DNA of 64,000 bases from Mesorhizobium sp. M9A.F.Ca.ET.002.03.1.2 (GTDB lineage: Bacteria > Pseudomonadota > Alphaproteobacteria > Rhizobiales > Rhizobiaceae), in the NCBI RefSeq assembly GCF_003952365.1, contig NZ_CP034443.1, positions 6,131,001-6,195,000 on the forward strand, written 5' to 3'. Under the pieces are notes generated by a model. It did not search any database. It saw only the letters and a program-made list of their open reading frames with translations, and was not told where the DNA came from. The position numbers and the translations under genes were made by a program. Within the stretch, counting starts at the first letter, position 1, and every line of letters begins with the position of its first letter. This document shows, in pieces, positions 36,797 through 44,618 of the stretch.

Positions 36797-37914
36797 GCGA
36801 GCCCCTTCTCCCTCCAATCGGCATGCTGGCGGAACTGACGCATCGCTGCCCGCTGCAATGCCCTTATTGCTCCAATCCGCTCGAACTGCTGAAAGCCAAT
36901 CGCGAACTCGATACGCAGACCTGGCTCGACCTGTTCTCACAGGCCGCCGATCTCGGCGTTCTCCAGGTCCATCTGTCCGGCGGCGAACCGACGCTGCGCC
37001 GCGACCTCGAGCAATTGATCGCCGGGCTTTCGGCGCGCGGCGTCTACACCAACCTGATCACCGCCGGCGTCGGTATTGCCGAAGGCCGCATCGAGGCGTT
37101 TGCCGAAGCCGGGCTCGACCATCTGCAACTGAGCTTTCAAGGCGCGCGGCCGGCGACCACCGACCGCATCGGCAACCACAAGGGCGGCCACGAAAAGAAG
37201 CTGGAGACGGCACGCCGCGCTCGCGCGGCCGGTCTGCCGCTGACCATCAACGCGCCGATCCATCGCCACAACATCGAGGAAGTGCCGGAATTCATCGATC
37301 TGGCCCTTTCGCTGGGCGCGGAGCGGCTCGAGATCGCCAACGTGCAGTATGCCGGCTGGGCGCTGACCAATCGCGATCAACTGATGCCTGAGCGTGATGC
37401 AGTTGAACGGCAGGCGGAGATCGTCGCGGCGGCGCGCGAACGGCTCACCGGCATCATGAACATCGATTTCGTGCCACCGGATTATTTCGCCATCTATCCC
37501 AAGCCGTGCATGGGCGGTTGGGCGCGCGATGCCTTCATGGTGACGCCGGACGGCACCGTGCTGCCATGCCATGCCGCACAAACCATCCCGTCGCTCAGCT
37601 TCGAGCGTTTTGGACCACGCAGCCTGGCCGAGATCTGGACCAATTCGCCGGCATTCAATGCCTTTCGCGGCACGGACTGGATGCAGCAGCCCTGCCGCGG
37701 CTGCGAACGGCGTGAAATCGACTGGGGCGGCTGCCGCTGCCAGGCGATGGCGATCGCCGGCGATGCCGCCGCGACGGACCCGGCTTGCGCGAAATCGCCG
37801 ATCCATGCGCGCATGGCAATGCTGATCGACGAAGCCCAGCGTGCCGCGGCAGTTCCCTCGCAGGACGAACAATTCGTCTACCGGCGGATCGGCGTCGTGA
37901 CCGAGCCCGCCTGA
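36793..37914 (+). CDS. pqqE: PqqE, radical SAM PqqA peptide cyclase
   Basis: A 373-residue radical SAM enzyme making the Glu-Tyr crosslink in PqqA. The SAM cluster motif CPLQCPYCSNP lies near residue 17, HLSGGEPTLRRDLEQLI near 58, and LQLSFQGA near 110. The SPASM auxiliary-cluster cysteines lie in PCMGGW, LPCHAAQ and CRGCERREIDWGGCRCQAM near 290-320. ATG 36793 overlaps the pqqD stop; an earlier in-frame start is less likely. It ends 9 bp from the convergent folP. Confidence 0.97.
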   Translation: MSEPLLPPIGMLAELTHRCPLQCPYCSNPLELLKANRELDTQTWLDLFSQAADLGVLQVHLSGGEPTLRRDLEQLIAGLSARGVYTNLITAGVGIAEGRIEAFAEAGLDHLQLSFQGARPATTDRIGNHKGGHEKKLETARRARAAGLPLTINAPIHRHNIEEVPEFIDLALSLGAERLEIANVQYAGWALTNRDQLMPERDAVERQAEIVAAARERLTGIMNIDFVPPDYFAIYPKPCMGGWARDAFMVTPDGTVLPCHAAQTIPSLSFERFGPRSLAEIWTNSPAFNAFRGTDWMQQPCRGCERREIDWGGCRCQAMAIAGDAAATDPACAKSPIHARMAMLIDEAQRAAAVPSQDEQFVYRRIGVVTEPA

Positions 37915-37923
37915 CGCGCTCTT

Positions 37924-38757
37924 CTATTCCACGGTCTCGCGCTCGCGCACCGCGTCGGCGAAAGCCAGTGCATCGCGATTGACCGCGACATTGTGCACGC
38001 GAAAGATCGAAGCGCCCTTCAACCGCAGGATGACGCTGGTCGCCGCCGTGCCGACGTCCCGCGCTTCATCGCTTTCGCCGACAAGGTGACGGGCAAGGCG
38101 CTTGCGTGACGTGCCGACGAGCAACGGAAAACCGAGGGCGCGCAATTCGCCGAAGCGAGCCATGAGCTCAAGGTTTTCCTCGCCGTCCTTGGCGAAAGCG
38201 AAGCCCGGGTCGAGCACGATCCGGTCGTCGGCGATGCCGGCGTCGCGCGCGATCTCCAGCGATCTGTTCAGGAACAGGAACTGGTCGGCGATCACGTCCG
38301 CCAGTTTTTCGCGGCCGCGCCCGGTGTGCATGATGACAAGGCCGGCGCCGGTTTCCGCCGCAACGTGCGCGATGTCGGGTTCGCGCTGCAGGCCATGCAC
38401 GTCGTTGACGATATGCGCGCCCGCCGCGACCGCCAGACGCGCCGTCTCCGCCCGATAGGTGTCGACCGAGACGAGGCTGCCGCCTTCGGACGACAGCGCC
38501 TCGATGACCGGGAGGATGCGCGATTGTTCCTCCCGCGCCGAAACGGCGCCGGCGGCGGGCCGGGTGGACTCGCCGCCGACATCGATGATCGCAGCGCCCT
38601 CGCCGATCATGCGCCGGGCCTGCTGGAGCGCCCGCTCCGGCCGATCGAATTCTCCCCCGTCGGAAAAACTGTCCGGCGTAACGTTCAAAATCCCCATCAG
38701 CACCGAATTCGCGCCAAGATCGAGATGCCGTCCATGAGCAAGGTGCCAGCGCGTCAT
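37924..38757 (-). CDS. folP: Dihydropteroate synthase
   Basis: A 277-residue enzyme of folate synthesis condensing dihydropterin pyrophosphate and p-aminobenzoate. Family motifs are MGILNVTPDSFSDGGEF near residue 21, IIDVGGESTRPAAG near 57, HIVNDVHGLQ near 115, FVLDPGFAFAKDG-type near 185 and GTSRKRLARHL near 218. It is convergent with pqqE. A separate H4MPT-linked role is possible given the C1 setting, but it looks like an ordinary FolP. Confidence 0.95.
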   Translation of the reverse strand: MTRWHLAHGRHLDLGANSVLMGILNVTPDSFSDGGEFDRPERALQQARRMIGEGAAIIDVGGESTRPAAGAVSAREEQSRILPVIEALSSEGGSLVSVDTYRAETARLAVAAGAHIVNDVHGLQREPDIAHVAAETGAGLVIMHTGRGREKLADVIADQFLFLNRSLEIARDAGIADDRIVLDPGFAFAKDGEENLELMARFGELRALGFPLLVGTSRKRLARHLVGESDEARDVGTAATSVILRLKGASIFRVHNVAVNRDALAFADAVRERETVE

Positions 38758-38846
38758 GCATCAACCTTCTGTCATATTGGACGCCATTCGGCTCGGCGCC
38801 GACCTTCGTCGCTGTGGCGCAGCTCGGCACGCAGGCATGTCAGCGG

Positions 38847-40298
38847 TCACTCGCCGGCAATTCTGCTCAGCGCCATAGTTTCAGCCAGTTCTCCCACGCG
38901 CCGCAGGGCGTGACGGTGGGCGTCGTCCCACCGTCCGCCGAGCCCGAGCCGAATGCAGTGGCGGAAATGGCTCGTGGCGCTGAACATCTTGCCCGGGGCG
39001 ATCACGATGCTCTCGGCCAGGCAGGCCTGGAACAGGTCGAGTGAATCGATGCCGCGCGGCAGTTCGAGCCACAGAATGAAACCGCCCTTCGGATCGGTGA
39101 CACGCGTTCCTTCCGGAAAGTGCCGCGCGATCAGCCCACGCGCTTCGTCGACCCGCGCCGAAATCGTTGCGCGGATCTGACGGTACCCGGCCTCGATGCC
39201 GGGCTGCGCCAGCAGATCGGCCAACGCCCGCTCGATTATCGCCGTCTGGCTGCCGCTGGTCGATTCCTTCATGCGCACAAGCTTCGCGCCCCAGCGCCCG
39301 GCGTCGACCCAGCCAAGACGAAGCCCTGGCGCGATCGTCTTGGAGAACGAGCCGCAAATCATGACGTGCCCCGTCGTGTCGAACGAGCGCACCGCCTGGC
39401 GCTGGTCTTCGTGTTCGGCAAGGTCGTTGTAGAGGACATCTTCGATCAGCGGGATACCGCGTTCGGCGACCATTTGCGCGAGGCGGCGCCGATCGGCCTG
39501 GGGTATGCTCGATCCGATGGGATTGGAGAGCGTGGGCACCGCAAGCACAGCCTTGATCGGCTGCGTGTCAAAGGCGAGCTGCAGGGCGTCGAGCGAGAAC
39601 CCGGTGCGCGGATGCGTCGGAATCTCGAGTGCGCGCAGATGCAGGTTCTCGAGGATCTCCAGAAAAGCGAACAGGGTCGGCGATTCGAGCGCGACGATGT
39701 CGCCCGGTCGTGTCACCGCGCGCAGGCACAGCGTAATCGACTCGAGGCAGCTGTTTGTCACCACGACGTCGCGCGGGTCGATCCGGCACCCCATGCGCAG
39801 CGCATGGCGTGCAATTGCCCGGCGCAGGCTCTCGTCGCCGTAACCGGTCGTGTACTGACATAACGTGGCGCGATGGCGTTGCACGGCGCGGCTGACCGCA
39901 CGGCGCACCCGTTCCTCCCCGAATAGCTCCGCGCCCGGACAGGCCGCGCCAAACGATGCGTAACGGGGATCGTGCGCTAGGTGCATCACGCGCGCCGCGA
40001 GCGAACTGACGTCCACTGCCATTGAGTCCGCCGGAGGGTTTGAGGTCTCAGGTTCGGGGAGGCTCGGCGGCCGCGCGGCGACGAAATAGCCCGAGCGCGG
40101 CCGCGCCTCGATCAGGTGTGCGTCCTCCAGTATCCGGTAGGCCTGCAGGACAGTGCCAATAGAGACGTCGCGACTGCGCGCCAGTTCGCGCACCGAGGGG
40201 ATGCGTTCGCCGCGAACGAGCGTTCCGGCGCGGATCGGCGTTGCGAGCGACTCTGCTACCTGCAGATACAGAATCTCGACGGGTTGTTGATCTTGCAT
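38847..40298 (-). CDS. MocR/PdxR-type regulator: GntR wHTH fused to aminotransferase fold
   Basis: A 483-residue fusion. Residues about 1-75 form a GntR winged helix (SVRELARSRDVSIGTVLQAYRILEDAHLIEARPRSGYFV). Residues about 110-475 have the fold-type I aminotransferase, with YTTGYGDESLRRAIARHAL near 150 and the PLP lysine in CGSFSKTIAPGLRLGW near 312. MocR proteins bind PLP and regulate nearby genes; PLP synthesis, transporters and GABA use are known targets. It is divergent from the SRPBCC-GFA-LysE set at 40568, with a perfect inverted repeat at 40357-40391 as likely operator. Confidence 0.93.
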   Translation of the reverse strand: MQDQQPVEILYLQVAESLATPIRAGTLVRGERIPSVRELARSRDVSIGTVLQAYRILEDAHLIEARPRSGYFVAARPPSLPEPETSNPPADSMAVDVSSLAARVMHLAHDPRYASFGAACPGAELFGEERVRRAVSRAVQRHRATLCQYTTGYGDESLRRAIARHALRMGCRIDPRDVVVTNSCLESITLCLRAVTRPGDIVALESPTLFAFLEILENLHLRALEIPTHPRTGFSLDALQLAFDTQPIKAVLAVPTLSNPIGSSIPQADRRRLAQMVAERGIPLIEDVLYNDLAEHEDQRQAVRSFDTTGHVMICGSFSKTIAPGLRLGWVDAGRWGAKLVRMKESTSGSQTAIIERALADLLAQPGIEAGYRQIRATISARVDEARGLIARHFPEGTRVTDPKGGFILWLELPRGIDSLDLFQACLAESIVIAPGKMFSATSHFRHCIRLGLGGRWDDAHRHALRRVGELAETMALSRIAGE

Positions 40299-40356
40299 GC
40301 TCCTTACCTACCGCGAATCCACCGACGCCGACTGATACAGATGGCTGTCTTCTTGG

Positions 40357-40391
40357 ATGGTACAGTTCGCTCAGACACAACACTGTACCAT
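40357..40391. promoter_or_regulatory. Probable MocR operator: ATGGTACAGT-N15-ACTGTACCAT
   Basis: A perfect 10-bp inverted repeat (40357-40366 and 40382-40391) with 15 bp between arms lies in the divergent gap, 59 bp from the regulator start. GGTACAG/CTGTACC half-sites are of the type bound by MocR/PdxR regulators. A partial third copy (CTGATACAG) lies near 40332. Confidence 0.75.
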
Positions 40392-40567
40392 GTCAGATGC
40401 CTGCTCACTGTGACTGTCCGCGCCACGCGTGGGGATTTATCGTTCATCCATGTCCGGCAAGCAGCCGAGCGTTGCGATCGACGCGATCAATCGCGACAGG
40501 ATTGTCACTCACACGAGCATGGTTCCCCCGTCTAGCTATCCTCGTGAAACAAAAAAGGAGCATAGCA

Positions 40568-41044
40568 ATGACCAAGCAAGCGATCAGCTTTACTTACACG
40601 ACCTATATCGTCTCGACGCCGGGAAAGGTGTTCGAGGCCATAACGAAACCAGACCTCGCACGGCGCTACTGGGGCCACGAGAACGTCTCTGACTGGAAGC
40701 CCGGTTCGAGATGGGAGCATATCCGCGCCAATGATGAACGGACCGTCGAACTCGTCGGCGAGGTCATCGAGGTCTCCCCGCCGACCCGTCTCGTCATCAC
40801 CTGGGCAAACGCTTCGCAGGCGTCGGATCCGGCGAGCTACAGCCGGGTGACCTTCGAGCTCGAGGAATACGAGGCCATGGTCCGGCTGACCGTAACCCAT
40901 GGCGAACTCGAAGCCGGCAGCGGCATGGCGAACGGCATCAAAAAGGGTTGGCCGATCGTTCTCTCCAGCCTGAAATCCTTCCTCGAAACGGGCCGGGCGA
41001 TCGATGTCTTCGCAAAGCCGCGCGCGTCCGAACTGGCGGCCTGA
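40568..41044 (+). CDS. SRPBCC (AHSA1-like) domain protein
   Basis: A 158-residue cytoplasmic protein starting behind AAAGGAGCATAG. The AHSA1/START fold pattern is clear: YIVSTPGKVFEAITKPDLARRYWGH at the start, DWKPGSRWEH near 47, and SRVTFELEEYEAMVRLTVTHGELE near 100. These proteins bind small hydrophobic ligands or act as ArsR-linked partners. It is first of a set running to 42889 on the plus strand, divergent from the MocR regulator. The ligand is unknown. Confidence 0.88.
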   Translation: MTKQAISFTYTTYIVSTPGKVFEAITKPDLARRYWGHENVSDWKPGSRWEHIRANDERTVELVGEVIEVSPPTRLVITWANASQASDPASYSRVTFELEEYEAMVRLTVTHGELEAGSGMANGIKKGWPIVLSSLKSFLETGRAIDVFAKPRASELAA

Positions 41045-41067
41045 GCCCGAAACAGGGAACCGAGCAC

Positions 41068-41484
41068 ATGAGCACTTCCTATAGCGGCGGATGCGCGTGC
41101 GGCGCGGTCCGCTACGAGGCAAAGGCAGCCCCGATCTTCGAGAACCACTGCCAATGCCGCGATTGCCAGAAACGAAGCGGCACCGGTCACGAATCCTATC
41201 TGACGTTTCCGTCGCGATCGGAGGTGAAGATCACCGGCACGGCGATGGACTGGCGCGTCGTGGCGGACAGCGGGAACGAGAAAATCCATTCCTTCTGCCC
41301 GGTCTGCGGTACGCCGGTCTACGTGACGTTCGCCGCCATGCCGGACTCGATCGCGGTCCATGCCGCAAGCCTTGACGATCCGAGCCGGTTCAATCCGACC
41401 GTTTTGACCTACAGCATCCGAGCTCTCGACTGGGACAAGATGGATACTGGGCTGAAGACATTCGAGACGATGCCGCCCGGCTAG
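41068..41484 (+). CDS. GFA (glutathione-dependent formaldehyde-activating)/CENP-V-like zinc protein
   Basis: A 138-residue protein with the zinc-binding pattern of the GFA family: GGCACGAVRYEA near residue 8, CQCRDCQKRSG near 28, and FCPVCGTPVYV near 82. The name GFA stems from a proposed formaldehyde-glutathione adduct role, but most members are of unverified function. It follows the SRPBCC gene by 23 bp, so it is probably cotranscribed under the MocR regulator. Confidence 0.9.
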   Translation: MSTSYSGGCACGAVRYEAKAAPIFENHCQCRDCQKRSGTGHESYLTFPSRSEVKITGTAMDWRVVADSGNEKIHSFCPVCGTPVYVTFAAMPDSIAVHAASLDDPSRFNPTVLTYSIRALDWDKMDTGLKTFETMPPG

Positions 41485-41623
41485 CCGGCCCGGCGTCGTG
41501 GCGGACGCGCTCCACGACAATTCCGGCACCTGCCTTCCGGCAACGGATCAACTGCACCCCACCGCCGGCGCGGTCGTCAGCTGACGTCGGTGCGCGGCCC
41601 GAACCCAGGCAAAGGAAAAACCC

Positions 41624-42250
41624 ATGTTTCCGATCGACATCTGGTTGGCCTACACCCTTGCGAGCGTCCTCATTGTCCTGGCGCCTGGGCCTGACATCGT
41701 TCTCTCAATCGCGCGCGGTCTGAGCCAGGGCCGCCTCGCGGCAATGCTTTCCGGATTAGGAGCCGGCACCGGCATCCTGTTCCACACGGTCGCCGCCGCC
41801 TACGGCCTTGCTCTGGTCATCCAGACGTCCGCCATGGCATTCTTGGCGATCAAGCTGGTGGGAGCGGCCTATCTGATCTGGCTGGGTACCAGGGCTCTGC
41901 TCTACCGCAACCTCGTCACCTTTGCGCCGGCCGCCAGGCGTCCGCTGCATGCGATCTATCTGGCCGGCCTGATGTCCAACGTACTGAACCCCAAGATCGG
42001 CTTGTTTGTCCTGGCGTTCATTCCGCAGTTCGTCAGTGCCGACCGCGGGCCGGTCGAGGTTCAGATGATGACCTATGGTGCGTGGCTCGCAGTCATCGCG
42101 GTCGTCGGTCTCTCCATCATCGGCGGCTTCGCTTCGGCCCTGAGCAATTGGCTGCTTCGCCGCCCGCTGGTGGTGGCTGGGATCAATATCGGTGCAGGCC
42201 TGACTTTCGTGACCACGGGACTGTCTGCCGCAGCCATCAAACCAAACTGA
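41624..42250 (+). CDS. LysE/RhtB family exporter
   Basis: A 208-residue inner-membrane protein with about six hydrophobic helices. The family start APGPDIVLSIARGLSQGRLAAMLSGLGAGTG near residue 20 and LVGAAYLIWLGTRAL near 73, then LMSNVLNPKIGLFVLAFIPQF near 113, are characteristic. Members export amino acids or their derivatives. Being in the divergent set of a MocR regulator fits export of an amino acid or amine, which is inference. Confidence 0.92.
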   Translation: MFPIDIWLAYTLASVLIVLAPGPDIVLSIARGLSQGRLAAMLSGLGAGTGILFHTVAAAYGLALVIQTSAMAFLAIKLVGAAYLIWLGTRALLYRNLVTFAPAARRPLHAIYLAGLMSNVLNPKIGLFVLAFIPQFVSADRGPVEVQMMTYGAWLAVIAVVGLSIIGGFASALSNWLLRRPLVVAGINIGAGLTFVTTGLSAAAIKPN

Positions 42251-42442
42251 GCGATCAGTTTTTTCGGGCCATTCACGGAAGCGTGACGGCGGCGGGTCGC
42301 CGCCAACCCGAAGGATCGCCCTAAACACTCCGCTCGGCCGGTCCGAAGAGCGGAATGTGAGCAAGACGGACCTAGCCCGCGCCCGTTCATACCCGGTGAA
42401 GACCACCGGTCCCACGCCGGCGCCAACCCAAGGAGTACCGAA

Positions 42443-42889
42443 ATGGTCGACATTCTGCACCGAGTGGGCATCAACGCTTCGCCTCGCGATGTCTATAACG
42501 CCCTCACCACCCTCGACGGGCTTTCCAGTTGGTGGACGAACGATACCCAGGGGCGGCCCGAGATCGGGGGCGTGATCAAATTCAGGTTCGGCGACCGCGG
42601 CTTCTTCGACATGAAGGTGCTCGAGCTCGAGCCGGAAAAGCGCGTGATGTGGGAAGTGGTGGACGGGCCGAAGGAGTGGATCGGCACCAAGGTCATCTGG
42701 AACCTCTCGCCGGAAGGCGCGGGAACGACCATCCGCTTCAAGCAGCAGGGCTGGCGGGAGCCCGTGGACTTCATGCACCACTGCAGCACCAAATGGGCCA
42801 GCTTCCTGTTCAGCCTCAAGGCACAGCTCGAAAACGGCAAGGGCACCCCCTATCCGAACGATTTCCTGATCAGTATCGACTTCGATTGA
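42443..42889 (+). CDS. SRPBCC domain protein (second)
   Basis: A 148-residue AHSA1-like protein: VDILHRVGINASPRDVYNALTTLDGLSSWWTNDTQG at the start, LELEPEKRVMWEVVDGP near 60, and VIWNLSPEGAGTTIRFKQQGW near 85. It differs in sequence from the SRPBCC protein at 40568, so it is not a recent duplicate. The gap of 190 bp before it means a separate promoter is possible. It is convergent with selD. Confidence 0.88.
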   Translation: MVDILHRVGINASPRDVYNALTTLDGLSSWWTNDTQGRPEIGGVIKFRFGDRGFFDMKVLELEPEKRVMWEVVDGPKEWIGTKVIWNLSPEGAGTTIRFKQQGWREPVDFMHHCSTKWASFLFSLKAQLENGKGTPYPNDFLISIDFD

Positions 42890-43078
42890 AGCGGCCGGAG
42901 GCCAGCCGGATTTACTCCGCACACCCATATCAGCACCTCTCGTCGTCTCGGAGGAGAGGTGCGGGTGAGGAGGCAGGGCGACCTCTCTGCCCTCTTCCCA
43001 AGTTTCACGCACAAGGGTTCAACAGGGTCCAAAGGAGATGTGAATAGGCTGAAAGGGCCGTGACGCGCTTTAACCGGT

Positions 43079-44155
43079 TCATGCCTGGACTGTTATGGCG
43101 GGCGCGTCGGGCTCGGCATGGCCGATCACGCGGGCCGATGCGTAACCGTCCGCGACAATCTTTTCGACCAGGGCCGCCGCTTTGTCGCGCTCGCAGGCGA
43201 CGAGCAGCCCGCCCGAAGTCTGTGGATCGGTGAGAAGATGGCGCCGCCACTCCGGCATGTCGGCGGGTAGGAGCACCGCATCGCCATAGCTCGCCCAGTT
43301 GCGCCGTGACGCGCCAGTGACGAAACCTTGCTCCGCCAGCAGCGCGGCTTCGGAAAAGAGCGGAACGTCACGATCACGGATGACCAGCGCACAGCCTGAG
43401 CCGCGCGCCATCTCGAGCGCATGTCCGAGCAGGCCGAAACCGGTCACGTCGGTGATCGCATGGACGCTCTCATCCTGCGCGAGCTCCGATCCAATCCGGT
43501 TGAGCAGGGTGGTCGAGGCGATCATCTCGGCATAGCCGCCGGGCGAGAGCGCCTGCTTCTTGATGGCGGCGGAGTAGATGCCGACGCCGAGCGCCTTCGT
43601 CAGGATCAAGGCGTCTCCCGGTCTCGCACCCGAATTGCGCCGGACCTCCTGGGGCCGGCATGTGCCGATCACGGCAAGACCATAGATCGGCTCCGGCGAG
43701 TCGATCGAGTGGCCGCCGGCGACCGGGATTCCGGCCGTGGCGCAAACTGCCCGGCCGCCCTTCAGAATGTCTCGGACCATATGCGTCGGCATCTTGTCGA
43801 GCGGCATACCGAGAATGGCCAGCGCCATGATTGGCCGGCCGCCCATCGCATAGACATCGGAGATCGCGTTGGTCGCGGCGATCCGGCCGAAATCATACGG
43901 ATCGTCCACCATGGGCATGAAGAAATCGGTGGTGGCGATGACACAAATGTCGTCGTCAAGCTGCCAGACGGCGGCGTCGTCTCCGGTCTCGGTGCCGACA
44001 AGGAGCTGACGAAAGGGATTGGCCTCGACCTGGTCCGCGAGAAGCTGCTGAAGGACGGATGGCGCCAGCTTGCAGCCGCAGCCGCCGCCATGCGCAAGGC
44101 TGGTCAGGCGGAACACAGGAGCGTCGGCGACTTCAGGAGAGACGGCAATTGCCAT
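43079..44155 (-). CDS. selD: Selenophosphate synthase (selenide, water dikinase)
   Basis: A 358-residue enzyme making selenophosphate, the selenium donor for tRNA-Sec. The N-terminal active-site motif is HGGGCGCK with Cys26 and Lys29 (counterparts of E. coli Cys17 and Lys20); it uses Cys, not Sec. [10 protein letters not shown] near 59, [32 protein letters not shown] near 75, and [12 protein letters not shown] near 310 are family motifs. It is divergent from the selenoenzyme fdnG, across 463 bp. Confidence 0.96.
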   Translation of the reverse strand: MAIAVSPEVADAPVFRLTSLAHGGGCGCKLAPSVLQQLLADQVEANPFRQLLVGTETGDDAAVWQLDDDICVIATTDFFMPMVDDPYDFGRIAATNAISDVYAMGGRPIMALAILGMPLDKMPTHMVRDILKGGRAVCATAGIPVAGGHSIDSPEPIYGLAVIGTCRPQEVRRNSGARPGDALILTKALGVGIYSAAIKKQALSPGGYAEMIASTTLLNRIGSELAQDESVHAITDVTGFGLLGHALEMARGSGCALVIRDRDVPLFSEAALLAEQGFVTGASRRNWASYGDAVLLPADMPEWRRHLLTDPQTSGGLLVACERDKAAALVEKIVADGYASARVIGHAEPDAPAITVQA

Positions 44156-44618
44156 GGCAAGCCTCCTTGGGTTGGCACCGCGATCGCGGAACTGGCCATG
44201 GCCGCACGCTGGCGATCGTTCGGGGATCGATTGAACGGAACGGAGAGATCAGATGCGGAAACGGCGGTCCGAAGACGCTTGGCGGGAGGGGGAAAGCGGG
44301 ACAAATATCCGGCCCCGGAGCGCGCGCTTGCGCCACCGTCGGCCGTCGTCCGAAAAGCGCCCCGGCACGCGGGAGCCGTTTCCAATACCACGCGGCACTG
44401 TAAGATTATCTCTGGACAAGCGTCAATCACTCTCTCGTTCTAAAACATGAGTTAATATATCAACTATAATTCGACGTGAAAAACGCGGAACGATCGGGCG
44501 ACCGCAGTGCAATGCACACTTCGATTTGTTTTGACATTGTCTTGTTTTGGCTCGAAAATATGTTTGTACCCTTGGTTCGGGATGTCCTTCGGAGCATCCC
44601 CTTCGGGAGGACGTTCAA
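44156..44618. other. Divergent selD-fdnG control region
   Basis: 463 bp between two selenium genes. The right half (44430-44580) is AT-rich and contains a TTGACA at 44531. A 65-codon Arg-rich frame on the plus strand (44253-44450) looks like chance. No selenium-responsive operator could be identified by eye. Confidence 0.45.
44531..44559 (+). promoter_or_regulatory. Possible promoter of the formate dehydrogenase operon
   Basis: TTGACA at 44531-44536, 17 bp, then GAAAAT at 44554-44559, 60 bp before the fdnG start. The -35 is perfect; the -10 is weak. It lies in an AT-rich stretch and is the best sigma-70-like candidate in the gap. Confidence 0.35.

Noticed and set aside
40241..40567. Upstream extension of the SRPBCC gene
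   Set aside because: It would overlap the probable MocR operator and the regulator's promoter; the ATG at 40568 has an AAAGGAG site and gives the usual N-terminus.
44253..44450. A 65-codon Arg-rich frame in the selD-fdnG gap
   Set aside because: Composition is that of random GC-rich DNA and no ribosome site precedes it.
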